Source: Bubalus kerabau
Lineage: Eukaryota; Chordata; Mammalia; Artiodactyla; Bovidae
DNA length: 64,000 nucleotides
Assembly (NCBI RefSeq): GCF_029407905.1
Contig: NC_073624.1
Location: 3,112,501 to 3,176,500 of the forward strand
Reading direction: 5' to 3'
Shown: piece by piece, positions 45,501 through 57,500 of the stretch
How the letters are laid out: each line of letters starts with the position of its first letter
Position numbering within the stretch: position 1 is the stretch's first letter
Translations under genes and position numbers: made by a program
The notes under the pieces: generated by a model
The model's input: the letters and a program-made list of their open reading frames with translations, nothing else
Database searches by the model: none
Told to the model about the DNA's origin: nothing

Positions 45501-48500
45501 ATAATTAACTTGAATCTTAAAGAAGGGCAGACCACCATACAAATAGTTTCATTTACATAGATTAGGGGAACAATATCTGAGTATAACATACTGGTTTGTC
45601 AAGTAGGTTTTTGGGCCAAGAGGCGGAACCGACTTGGAGACCGAGTTTGGGGTAAAGGCGTAGTACATTAGCATAGCTTAAGACAAACATTTCCATAAGA
45701 AAAAGGCATTGGTTATCTCTAGGCTCAAGAATAGCTAACTTCAGGTGAAACCAGGTGTCATTATGGCAACACAGTATTTTAAGAGAAACCTTTTTTTAAA
45801 TTTGTATAGAGAAGGAAAAATATTGCTAGTTTGTTTCCTCCTGTCGCTTAAGAGAGATAAAAATGTCTGACACTTGCAGGCTATTTCCTCCATTTGGAGA
45901 CCCCTGGCCTTCCTGCCTGTTACCCTCTCATTAGGTCACAGGCTGTCGCTTCGTGCTCCCCACGGCTGTTTGTGTCCAGCCTTACCTGAGGCCCGTGGTG
46001 ACGACTGGGTCTCCAGTCAAGGGTGTTCCGTGCTGTCCTCCCCGCGCCCAGCCAGGCACCCCCTTCCTCCTCCTGCGCCCAAGTGGGTGGTGGGACCCCG
46101 AGCCCCCTGCGCCCCACCTTGGTGTGGCCCTGACCCACCGCACGCCGTGGGGTCCTGGTCTGTCCCGGGCCTCCTTCCCTCTTCATTTCTGAGCAGACTG
46201 AACAGCAGGTGCTGGGGCGTGAGCACCTTTCCCCGGGTTCGGCACGGCCGCTGGCCGGAGAAGCTGCAGCCCGCTTCGGTCCCTGTGGACGAAACACCCC
46301 GTCTTCAGGGCATGGACTGGGTCCCAGCCTTATGTAGCGCTGAGGCTTACGATGACACGGAGCTTGTCGCCTGCCTCTGGGATGTCCCAGCACGTGGAGT
46401 CGCTCTGCTGCCGCTCAGGTGAGTCCTGTGACCCGCTGAGTGAGGGCGTGGTGTCTTTGCAGATGCCTGCACGGTGCCTATTTCCGAGATCATCACCGTT
46501 GAGGAAACGGACGTTAACGGGAAGCAGTACAGCAGCGGAAAATGGCAGAAAATGGAAAAGCCGTACGCTTTCACAGGTAATCTCCTAAAGCCCCTCGTGG
46601 CTCCAGGCAGGTCACATGAAAGAGAACTCCTCTGTCATTTGCTTAACGGACTCCCTGTGTCCTTGGTTTATGGAAAGGTCCTTGCATCATTTTTCCAAGC
46701 TCTGTTTTTTTTTTTACTGAGGTATAGATGGTTTACAGCATTGTGTTAACCTCTGCTGGAGAGCAAATGAGTCAGTTATGCGTATCCAAGCTCTGCTTTT
46801 AATGTTTGTTCATCTTTTATATTTCTTTATTATTATTCTTTTTTTTACATGGGTTAAAAGAGCTGAGGGGTAGACTCTCTTCCCTCATACACACTGGAAG
46901 GGATTAACTGGTCAGAGGAAAGGGGCGCGTCAGGCAGCGGGGTGTGGCCCGGGGCTCACGCGTGTGTTCTCCGTGCAGTGCACCGAGTGCGGCGGGCGCG
47001 GCGGCACCGCTGGAGGTGGGCGCAGGTGACGTTCTGGTGCCCGGAGGAGCAGCTGTACCACCTGTGGCTGCAGACCCTGCGGGAGCTGCTGGAGGCGCTG
47101 AGTACGTGCCTGCACTGTGCTCGGCGCAAAAGCGGACGTAGCGAGACGCTGTGACTTCTGAACACTTTTCTGGTTAGAGGACCGCGCGGGGGGTGCCCGG
47201 AGCCTGGCCCCCGGGCGCCAGCGCCTTCACTTATGAGCGTGAGGCCAGGGCAGGCCCCTTGGCGCCGTGGGCCTGGGTTTCTTTTCCTGGGCATTGGGGT
47301 GGTGAGACCTGCGCTCGAGGTGAGGAGGACTAAACCGGGTGCCCGGGGATCGCCTGTGTCCACCTGGGGGTGTCTGAGCTGTGAATTATTGCTATGTAAG
47401 GACGGTCTGTCTGTCCCATTTACAAAACAGTAGCTCATTTTGTACCTGGAAGGCCCATGTGGTTCGGGTATATGTATATATTTTTAATTGAAGAATAGCT
47501 GATTTACAGTGTCGTGTTAATTTCTGCTGTAAGCACAGTGACTCAGTTATACGTGTGTGTGTGTGTGTGTACACATGTTTTTCTTCAGATTCTTCTCCAT
47601 TATGGTTTATAACAGGATACTGAATATAGTTCCCCTGTGCCATGCAGTAGAAACTTACTGTTTATCACCATATATATGATATTTTGCTAATCTGTTTTGG
47701 GTATAGTCTTAATATACAGTCTCAACAACTGAGTACAATCTTCAGCCACAGAAAAGAAAGAGCATGTGTTTAGCTTGCTTTTCTATCATTTAAAATTAAT
47801 TTGGCATCTAGATCTAGAGACTGGATTTTAATGTATTTGAAGGCAGCATTCTCCACGTAGCAGCTTCAGAGTGGCTTCCTGGCTTGGGAAAAGCACGTCT
47901 TTGGCTTTGCATCTGGGTGGTGGGACTTGGTCTCTGCATTTCACCGTCTAATTCTGCCGGATGGGATGGGTGTCTACTACCCGCCGTCTAACCAGTGTGT
48001 CCACCTTCCCCCCATCTCAGACCTCTGGCGCTTGGTCCTCTGCTTGTCCAGCTGGACCTCGGAATGAGTCTGAACGCACCCTTCACTGTGACTTAGGCGC
48101 TGTTTTTGTTCCGTAGCATCTCGACCGAAGCACTTGCTGGTGTTCATCAACCCGCTCGGAGGGAGAGGACAGGGCAAGCGGATCTATGAGAAGAAAGTGG
48201 CCCCGCTCTTCACACTGGCCTCCATCACCACCGAGATCATTGGTAAGGCGTGAGGGCTCTGCGTGGTGTGCAGAAGTAAGATTGGGAACGATCCAGGGAA
48301 GGTTTTCATTGGATAAAGACTATGTGTGTGTGTGGCCATACCATGCAGCTTGTGGGATCGCAGTTCCCTGAGCTTGAACCTGGACCCTTGGCCGTGGAAG
48401 TGTAGAGTCTTAACCACTGGACTGCCAGGGAATTCCCTAAGAGTCTTTTAACTAAATAGAATGTCGGGGTTTTGGCATGCCAGAATGAGAAGAATGCAAA

Positions 48501-51500
48501 GTAAAGAGTGTAGACTGTTCCAGCCGACGGTTAGCATATAAATCCCTCAAGAAAAACACCAAGAGGCAAAAGGACAAAGACCACAGACAGAAGGTTCTTG
48601 CAGGAGATGCAAGCAGTTAGTAAGGCTTAGAAATTGTTTCACCAGTGAGTGACATTTTAAAGAACCACGGTGCGATGCCACGTTTGTGGCACTGAGCTTC
48701 AGAGCAAGTTCTCGATGCTGGGAGGCTGTGGGGAGACAGTGCCTCCTGTTCAGTGCCTCGAAGGATTTGCATAAACTTATTAAAGGGCCACTTGGCAGTG
48801 CGGGTCAGGCGTCTTAGGGTTTTTTAAACTTCCCAGGGGAAACCATCAGCTGTGCAGAGAGGGAGGTACGCAGATGTCTCTTGACTCGTTTTTATAAAAG
48901 CGTAACAATGGAAACCACTGATGCCCCAAACAAGAAACATGGATAACATTGAGCTGAATCTGGAGGAATAGTTTGTTTTTTAAAATGGTCTTTACAAGGA
49001 ACTTTCAGTGATAGAAAGGGGGTTGTGATAAGATGCTGAGGGAGAAAGGACACAAAATTGTGTGCACAAGAGTTTTAGAAATTATAGTGAGTAAAGGGAC
49101 GACGGATTGACATTTTCTACATTTGGTATTCTAAAATTTACAAAGTCCTTTGGCTACTAAGGGGAAACTATGAACTAGAAGATGTAACCTCTTCCCCCCA
49201 AAATCGTTATTTGTTGGCAATTAAGCGCCAATAAGGAGAAGGCAATGGCACCCCACTCCAGTGCTCTTGCCTGGAAAATCCCATGGACAGAGGAGCCTGG
49301 TGGGCTGCAGTCCATGGGGTCGCTAAGAGTCAGACACGACTGAGCGACTTCACTTTCACTGTTCACTTTCATGCATTGGAGAAGGAAATGGCAACCCACT
49401 CCAGTGTTCTTGCCTGGAGAATCCCAGGGACGGGGGAGCCTGGTGGGCTGTCGTCTCTGGGGTCGCACAGAGTCGGACACGACTGAAGCGACTTAGCAGC
49501 AGCAGCAAGCACCAATATTGGGACGTCTTACCCGCGGAGTGTATTCTGGGAGGCCGTGCTCCCCGAGGCCGGCTCCATCCCTCTCCGTGAATGGGATTTC
49601 GGGAAGACTAAGGAGGATTCCTTATAGCCAACCCCCCGAGGATTTTATAGGCCCTCAGTTTAAAATGGTTTAAACCGCCTTCACTTTAAAGTGGATTCTC
49701 AGGCTTGAGTGTAAACGCTACAAGCTCATGTTGTCTCTCCCACAGTAACTGAACGTGCCAATCATGCCAAGGAGAGTCTGTATGAGCTCAACATCGACAA
49801 GTACGACGGGTGAGTGAGGCCCCCATCTGCTACTTGCAGCCCGTCCTCACCGGCCCTGCTCCCGCCCTCCCTCCCGAAGTAAACCTGCCTCTTCTGCAAG
49901 CTGGGCAAAGCAGGACCTGTGGAGGACCCTGTGTTCCTCTGCTCCTCAGAGGACCGCCGTGGAAGTTTGGTTTCCCTTCTCAGTCTTACTGCCTCATACA
50001 GAAATCTTTTCATTTGAAGGTGATCACCTCTTGTCCCTAAATATGTGTGTGTATGCCCTAAAGTCGAGGAGGTCCTTCAGAGCTAAGATGCGGCATCACT
50101 CACTGCCCAGGAGATGGGCCCCGACACAGACGCCGTCACCCGTGTGCTGTCCTGACCCAGGTTCTACACGCGTTCCATTAGTTTCCTAAAACAAAAGAGC
50201 CCCGAGGCAGGTGTGGCCTTCAGATGCAGGGCCATATCTCTGGCCTCCTGTAGCCCCGCACGGGTCCTCGGCCTTCCTGGCAGGGCCGACTGCGGAGAAC
50301 CGGCCAGTGACTGCCGCCTGTCCCTTGGTCTGGGGTCCAAGACCTCCTCTGGGTCAGGACCCGGTGCGCGTTTCAGGCTGTGATGGCATGGGGGTGCAGG
50401 GCTGGTCCCCGTCTGCGCCTCTGCTGTCTCTGTGCGCTCAGCTCCTGCAGACCGGCCTCCTCTGCCTCAGGCACAGCTGTCCCCTTGCCCGGCGCAGGGC
50501 TGGTACGTGGTCGGGGCCTGGTGGATGAGCAGAGAGCGGGAAAGGTGGTGAGGAGACGGAAAGCTCACACACGGCGCCCCTCTGGGCGCGGGAGTTTTGG
50601 TTGAGACTCACATGGCGAATAGCATGGAGGTGGGATTGGAACCGGGAGGCCGCCAGGGTTTATGGGTCCCGGGCAGGAGTGGCTGGACGCTGGCAGAGGG
50701 CACAGGACAGGGGGATGCCCTCCAGGATGTCTGGGGGAGAATTGGCTAGTCCCCGTGACCAGGTGCTCCCCGAGCGTCACCCAGCAGGTTTCGAATCCCG
50801 TGTAGCCAGCTGGGGGACACGTCAGCTGAGCTGGGGGCCCGGCCCGTCCGGTCATGTGAAGGCTCAGGGCCCGTGCAGCCAGCATCTGTCTGACCCTCGT
50901 CCCTGTCTCTCCAGCTGTGTGACCAGGGCCGCCAGCACCGTCTCTGCTGGCGCTTGGCGTCCTGAGTGTCACTGCTCCCGCTCCCAGGGCCCCGAGAAGG
51001 CTCTTGGGTCCCCAGTGGGCGACTGTGGCCCTGGGGACGTCAGGTAGCTTGAGGGTCAACAGATCCAGGGTCACACGGCGGGAGTGGGCCATGGTGGGGG
51101 CGGGGCCAGGAGGGAGCCGTGTGTCGCCTGCCACAGGGTCCAAGCTCCTGGGGGCCTTGGGCAGGGCTGGCAGGGGAAGAGGGGCCTGTGGGGGTCTTCC
51201 CGGCTTACCTTTCAGCAGCCATGCTGGAGGGCAGGGGCGTCCTCTGAGGCCTGGTCCCAGCCCCGCCTTCACTTGGTCCCCCAGACCTTTCAGAGCCCGG
51301 CCTGTGGCTACAGCGGGCTCCGAAGGCTCCCCTCCTTAGACACAGAGGGTCTAATGCCGTCTGGCGGGAGCAGGAGCAAAGTGGGTGTGTGGGGGCCGGC
51401 GGCCCAGCGGCACAGGCAGTCAGGAAGGCCCTGCCTGGACCCTCGGGGAGCTGGGAGCCGGCCACGGGTGCTGAGTCTGCCCCCTGTTCCTCCCGCAGCA

Positions 51501-54500
51501 TCGTGTGCGTGGGCGGAGACGGCATGTTCAGCGAGGTTCTCCACGGCCTGGTGGGCAGGACGCAGAGGGACGCCGGTGTGGACCAGAACCAGCCCCGGGC
51601 CACACTGGTGCCCAGCCCACTGCGCATAGGCATCATCCCTGCGGGTACGTGGGTCCGACGTCGGGCTCTGTCCATTGAGGGGTGGGGTGAGCAGGGTCTG
51701 TCCACTGAGTGGGGCCGGATCTCGGGCTCTGTTCACTGGGCGCTGGGGTGAGCAGGGTCTGTCCACTGGGGGAGGTGGGTGGGCAGGGTCTGTCCACTAT
51801 GAGGGGGCCGGGTGTCAGGGTCTGTCCACTGCGAGGGGACCGGGCGTCCGGGTCTGTCCACTGTGAGGGGGCCGGGCATCCGGGTCTGTCCACTGTGAGG
51901 GGGCCGGGCGTCAGGGTCTGTCCACTGTGAGGGGGCCGGGCGCCAGGGTCTGTCCACCGAGTGCAGGCCGGGCGGGTCGCCCGTGGCTTTGCCTTCAGGT
52001 TCACTCCATTTCAGGCGTGCTCTTCTCTCCACGCACCTGACGTGGGACCACGGCTGCATGCGGGAAGGGGTCCTGCCCTCCTCCCCGGGCACCAGGTTCC
52101 CACCAGGTGGTGGCGGTGGTCTGTGCTCTCAGAGAGCCAGCTGTTGATGGTGGGTGGGCAGTGGGGCCTGGAGCACAGTGGAGGAGAAGGGGAGCCCGGG
52201 GAACAGGCGGCGGCCTGGAAGAAGCGACTGGTGCCTGGAGCCGGGGCTGGGTGTCAGGGCGGGGGGCCTCAGGGTGTAAGGTGGTTGGCTTGTCCTGAGC
52301 TGGCTGGCTCAGCATGTTTCACGACTCAAGGAAGCACCTCGTTCTTTCAAAGGACCCACTGTAGTCGGGGTAGGAGGTGAGGCAGGGGCTTTGCGTACAT
52401 CTAACCGGGAGGGGTCACAACTTTTCTTCCAAGGATTTCTTTGGAAGGACTGATGCTAAAGCTGAAACGCCAGTACTTTGGCCACCTCATGCAAAGAGTT
52501 GACTTATTGGAAAAACTCTGATGCTGGGAGGGATTGGGGGCAGGAGGAGAAGGGGACGACAGAGGATGAGATGGCTGGATGGCATCACCGACTTGATGGA
52601 CGTGAATCTGAGTGAACTCCGGGAGTTGGTGATGGACAGGGAGGCCTGGCGTGCTGCGATTCTTGGGGTCGCAAAGAGTTGGACACGACTGAGCGACTGA
52701 ACTGAGCTGAACCGGGAGGGGACGCCCTCCCCGCCCTTGTCTGAGCTGCAGCGGCGGGGACCCTGCTGGGTCAGGCTCGGGCGTGAATGGTGCCGTCACC
52801 CCGTTTTCTGGCTGAAGATGCTGGTGAGGTTCCACGGTCAGAGGGCACATTTGTATGTTATGAGTCTATATGTTACCAGCCATAAGAAGCATCAGTTAGC
52901 TTAGCTTAACTATTAACACTTAAAGAGCCTTTACTCTGATCGCAAACTGGACCAGATTCTGTTGCTCTGAGAGATGACCAAGGCTGCCTGCGATCCAGCG
53001 CGTCTTTGCGCAACCATGGACCTGCAGCCCCATCCCACGTCACTTAGGCTGAGGGGCGTGCAGAATGCTCTGGGGCCTGAGGACACGGCGTCTGGACCCT
53101 GCCTGCGGCCGGAGCTCGGGTGCCTGCCGGCACGGTGGTGACTGTGGGTCTCGGTCGGTGCTGGTCGAGCGTCTGTGTGATATTTAGTGTGCAGTTCTGG
53201 GCACCGTCAGTTTACTTTGGGGAAGTCTAGACGGGGGTTTTCAGCTGTTCCGCAGACGTTTTAAATTTCAGTTTCAGCCCCGTTCCCAGCCTACTGAGTC
53301 AGGATCTCAGGGGTGGGGCAGGGCCCAGGATTCTGCTATAAATAAGCACCTGGGAGATTCTCTGCCCACTCAGGTGGTGACCCAGTTAGAACCAGGACAG
53401 GCCTAGGGAGGACCTGTAGCATCACTGATCCAGGCACTAGCTGGGTGCTCTGAGGTCACCTGCCCTTCACAGACGACCCGGGACTGGGCTGGGCTGGGGC
53501 TCCGGGTCTCTTAGGACCCACGGGTCCGCTGTGCCGCTTCTGTGACCCTCACAAGCTGTCTAGGGTGTGCTTCCCCTTGAGCCCCTTGGGGCTGGTGGTC
53601 TGCAGCCCCAGGGCTGCTGCCCATCTTCACAGCAGCCGGGTACTGCTGCACGTCCTGCCCTGCCACCCGAGGTCCACCCCCCATGCCCCACACAGGGCCC
53701 AGAAGAGGTCTCTGAAAGCTCTGTGAGGAGCTCATTGATAGTAATCAAGGTCAGTCTCAGCATTCCTGATGACTCAACCTCAGTGCTATGGTCTCATGCA
53801 AAGAGCCGACTCACTGGAAAAGCCCCTGATGCTGGGAAAGATTGAGGGCAGGAGGAGAAGGGCAAGACAGAGGATGAGTGGATGGATGGCATCACCGACT
53901 CAATGGACATGAGTTTGAGTAAACTCCAGGAGCTGGTGATGGACAGGGAGGCCTGGCATGCTACAGTCCATGGGGTCACAAAGATTGGACATGGCTTAGC
54001 GACTGAACAACAAACAGTAACAACCTCAGGAACTAATTTTTTTTTTTTAGTTTTATTTTATTTTTAAACTACAATATTGTATTGGTTCTGCCAAACATCG
54101 AAATGAATCCGCCACAGGCATACATGTGTTCCCCATCCTGAACCCTCCTCCCTCCTCCCTCCCCATACCATCCCTCTGGGTCATCCCAGTGCACCAGCCC
54201 CAAGCATCGAACCTGGACTGGTGACTCGTTTCATACATGATATTATACATATTTCAATGCCATTCTCCCAAATCATCCCACCCTCTCCCTCTCCCACAGA
54301 GTCCAAAAGCCTGTTCTATACATCAGTGTCTCTTTTGCTGTCTCATACACAGGGTTATCGTTACCATCTTTCTAAATTCCATATATATGTGTTAGTATAC
54401 TGTATTGGTGTTTTTCTTTCTGGCTTACTTCACTCTGTATAATAGGCTCCAGTTTCACCCACCTCATTAGAACTGACTCAAATGTATTCTTTTTAATGGC

Positions 54501-57500
54501 CGAGTAATACTCCATTGTGTATATGTACCATAGCTTTCTTATCCATTCATCTGCTGATGGACATCTAGGTTGCTTCCATGTCCTGGCTATTATAAACAGT
54601 GCTGCGATGAACATTGGGGTACACGTGTCTCTTTCAATTCTGGTTTCCTCAGCGTGTACAGACATTTCTCCAAAGAAGACATACAGATGGCTAACAAACA
54701 CATGAAAAGATGCTCAACATCACTCATTATCAGAGAAATGCAAATCAAAACCACTATGAGGTACCATTTCACGCCAGTCAGAATGGCTGCGATCCAAAAG
54801 TCTACAAGTAATAAATGCTGGAGAGGGTGTGGCGAAAAGGGAAGCCTCTTACACTGTTGGTGGGAATGCAAACTAGTACAGCCACTATGGAGAACAGTGT
54901 GGAGATTCCTTAAAAAACAGGAACTAATTTTGTAGGTAGATTGTATTTACGCCGTACTTCCTCCCGGTCCTTGGAAGAAAGGAAGTGCTTACTGCTTCTC
55001 TACCTGGAAACACGTTAGGCTCTTAAGTTCCTGCAGCGACGTTAAGGATGTCTCCCCATCTTAGGGTCGACAGACTGCGTGTGCTACTCGACCGTCGGCA
55101 CAAACGACGCGGAGACGTCGGCTCTGCACATCATCGTGGGTAGGCACCCCGTCACTGCTGCCCGGCTCGCGGGACCCCAGGGCTCCAGGCGCACACGGGC
55201 ATCCGTCCGCCTCGCCACGCGGGTGCCCTGGCCCGTCCCCCCACGGGGCCCTGTCTGCCGCCCTCCCCTGCCACCATCCAGCTCGTCCAGCTGGGTGACC
55301 CTGAGAAACACAGGCGCTGCTCAGACCCTCCAGGGCCCTCACCCAGCCTTGGGGCGCCTGGCACCCGTGCCCCGGCCGGCTCTCCCCTCACCCCCTGCAC
55401 TGGCCAGGCATCCCCCGCCCGTCTGGAGCCCTGCTCTCAGCTCTCTTCCCTGCTCAGGGCTCTCATCCTGGGGGGACAGACCCCCCCAACTCCTCTAGAC
55501 GGCGCGTCCCCGGGGCAGGAGACCCTGCAGCAGTCGTCACTGCTCGGCGCTGTCCAGGCGCCTGCAGGGCCCCCGTGTGGCTCCCTGCCCTGTCCTCGTC
55601 CCCGACGGCAGTCCTATGCTCCGTGTCCCCTACAGTCACAAGGGCCGTGTTTACAGGCGATGCCTTCGTGACTTTATGGCTGAGAAGCCAGGCGCCTCGT
55701 CCTCCTCCTCAAGACCACTGTCCTCTCAGCTAGCAGCCTTTAGCGAGCTTCCTGGCCGTGTTGTTGTTCCCTCCCCACAGAGCAGCTTTCCAAACCCCTT
55801 TTGGAAATCTGAGCCAGGCTCCCACGCGGCCTCTCTCCGCAGGGGACTCGCTGTCCATGGACGTGTCGGCCGTGCACCATGACAGCACACTCCTGCGGTA
55901 CTCGGTGTCCCTGCTGGGCTACGGCTTCTACGGGGACATCATCAAGGACAGCGAGAGGAAGCGGTGGATGGGCCTCATCAGATACGACTTCTCAGGTAAC
56001 CCGGCTCCCGGCCTTCCCTGCGCCCCCAGCCCCTGCCTGCTCGCTCTCCCTGGGGCGTGGGCCCCCGGCTCCCCGGGTGCAGGGCCAGGGATGGAGATCG
56101 ACTGACCCCAGGTCAGACAAACCAGTGAGGGTCTGCAGTTTCAGGCCATGTGGAGCACCAGCTTGCGGCGTTTAAATGCAGAGTGAAGTGAAAGGCTCTG
56201 TCGTGTCCAACTCTTTGCGACCCCATTGGACTATACGGCCCATGGAATTCTCCAGGCCGGAATCCTGGAGTGGGTAGCCTTTCCCTTCTCCAGGGAATCT
56301 TCCCAACCCAGGGATCGAAGCCAGGTCCCCTGCACTGCAGGCGGATTCCTTACCAGCGGAGCCACCAGGCAGCCTCCATGCAGAAGGGGGCTTGAAAAGA
56401 CAAAGGGCTCAAAATCTGGCGCTCTTGTGGTTGAGGTGAATGCCTTGGCTGTATTCACTTATTTATTTTTATTTTTTGGCTGCACCACGTGGCTTTTGGG
56501 ATCTTAGTTCCCCGATTCCTCAGGCCCCGGGCAGTGGATACGAGCGTTCTCGCCACGGACCGCCAGGGATCCCCTCCTTTTTGGTTGTATTTAATGTGGC
56601 GTTTCTCTGGTCACTCCCCTTATGGTTCACCTTTGGGTGAAATTTACAGGCACACCTTGGAGACACGTAGGGCTCAGTTCCAGACCCCTTTGAGAAAGCA
56701 AATGTCAAAATAAAGCAGGCCACATGAATTTTTTGCTTTCCCTGTGCATGTGAAGTTGTGCGTACACTCGGGGGTGCTGTGTGCAGTAGTATTGTAGCTG
56801 AGAAAGGTGCATACCTCAGTCTGAAAAGTTCTTTACGGTTAAACACCGCTAACTGCCATCTGAGCCTTCCATAAGTCGTAACCCTTGTGGGGTACAGGGT
56901 CTTGCCTCCATGATGCTGCTGATGGATCGGGGTAGGGGGTGCTGAAGGCGGGGTGTCACAATTTCTTAAAATAAGACAACAGTGAAGTTGGCCGCATCAG
57001 TCGACTCTTCTTCCAGGAACACTGTCTCTGTAGCTCATGGTGAAATTTGATAGTGCTTAACCCACAGCAGACCTTCTTTCAGAGCCAAGTCAGCCCTCTC
57101 AGACTCGCCTCTGCTTGTCCACCGCGCTTGTGTCTTTTTCTCGTCCTCACTTCGGCCGTCTCCGTGGCATCTTCCCCAGGACTAGATTCCGTCCAAGAAG
57201 CCGCTCTCTTTACCTACCCACGAGGAGCAGCTCCTCCTCAGTCAGCATTCTATCATGAGAGCCAGCCCCCAGAGACCCCAGAGCTGAGGACGACAGGCCC
57301 AAGCCTGGGGGTGCGCCCGGGGCTTCACAGGCAGAACCCGAGGCCACGAGGGGTCCCTGGTGGCCGAGACGCCCCCTCTGCCAGCACGGAAGGCGGCCCT
57401 GGAAGCCAGGAGCCTGCAGCGCCCCGAGACGGCGGCGGCGGCTCGGCCAGAGGCCGGAGGGGCCCTGTCCTTCTGCGGATGCTCTGTCCCCGACGTCCCC

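Larger units (their letters stand above)
48243..49745. other. CERK: CERK intron 4
   Basis: 1503 nt with a reversed CHR SINE and a Bov-A2, listed separately. 48440-49220 is unique, A/T-richer sequence with nothing recognised. Confidence 0.75.
51645..55064. other. CERK: CERK intron 6
   Basis: 3420 nt. Holds a minisatellite next to the donor, two BovB tails and an inverted L1, listed separately. 52720-53780 is unique. Confidence 0.75.
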
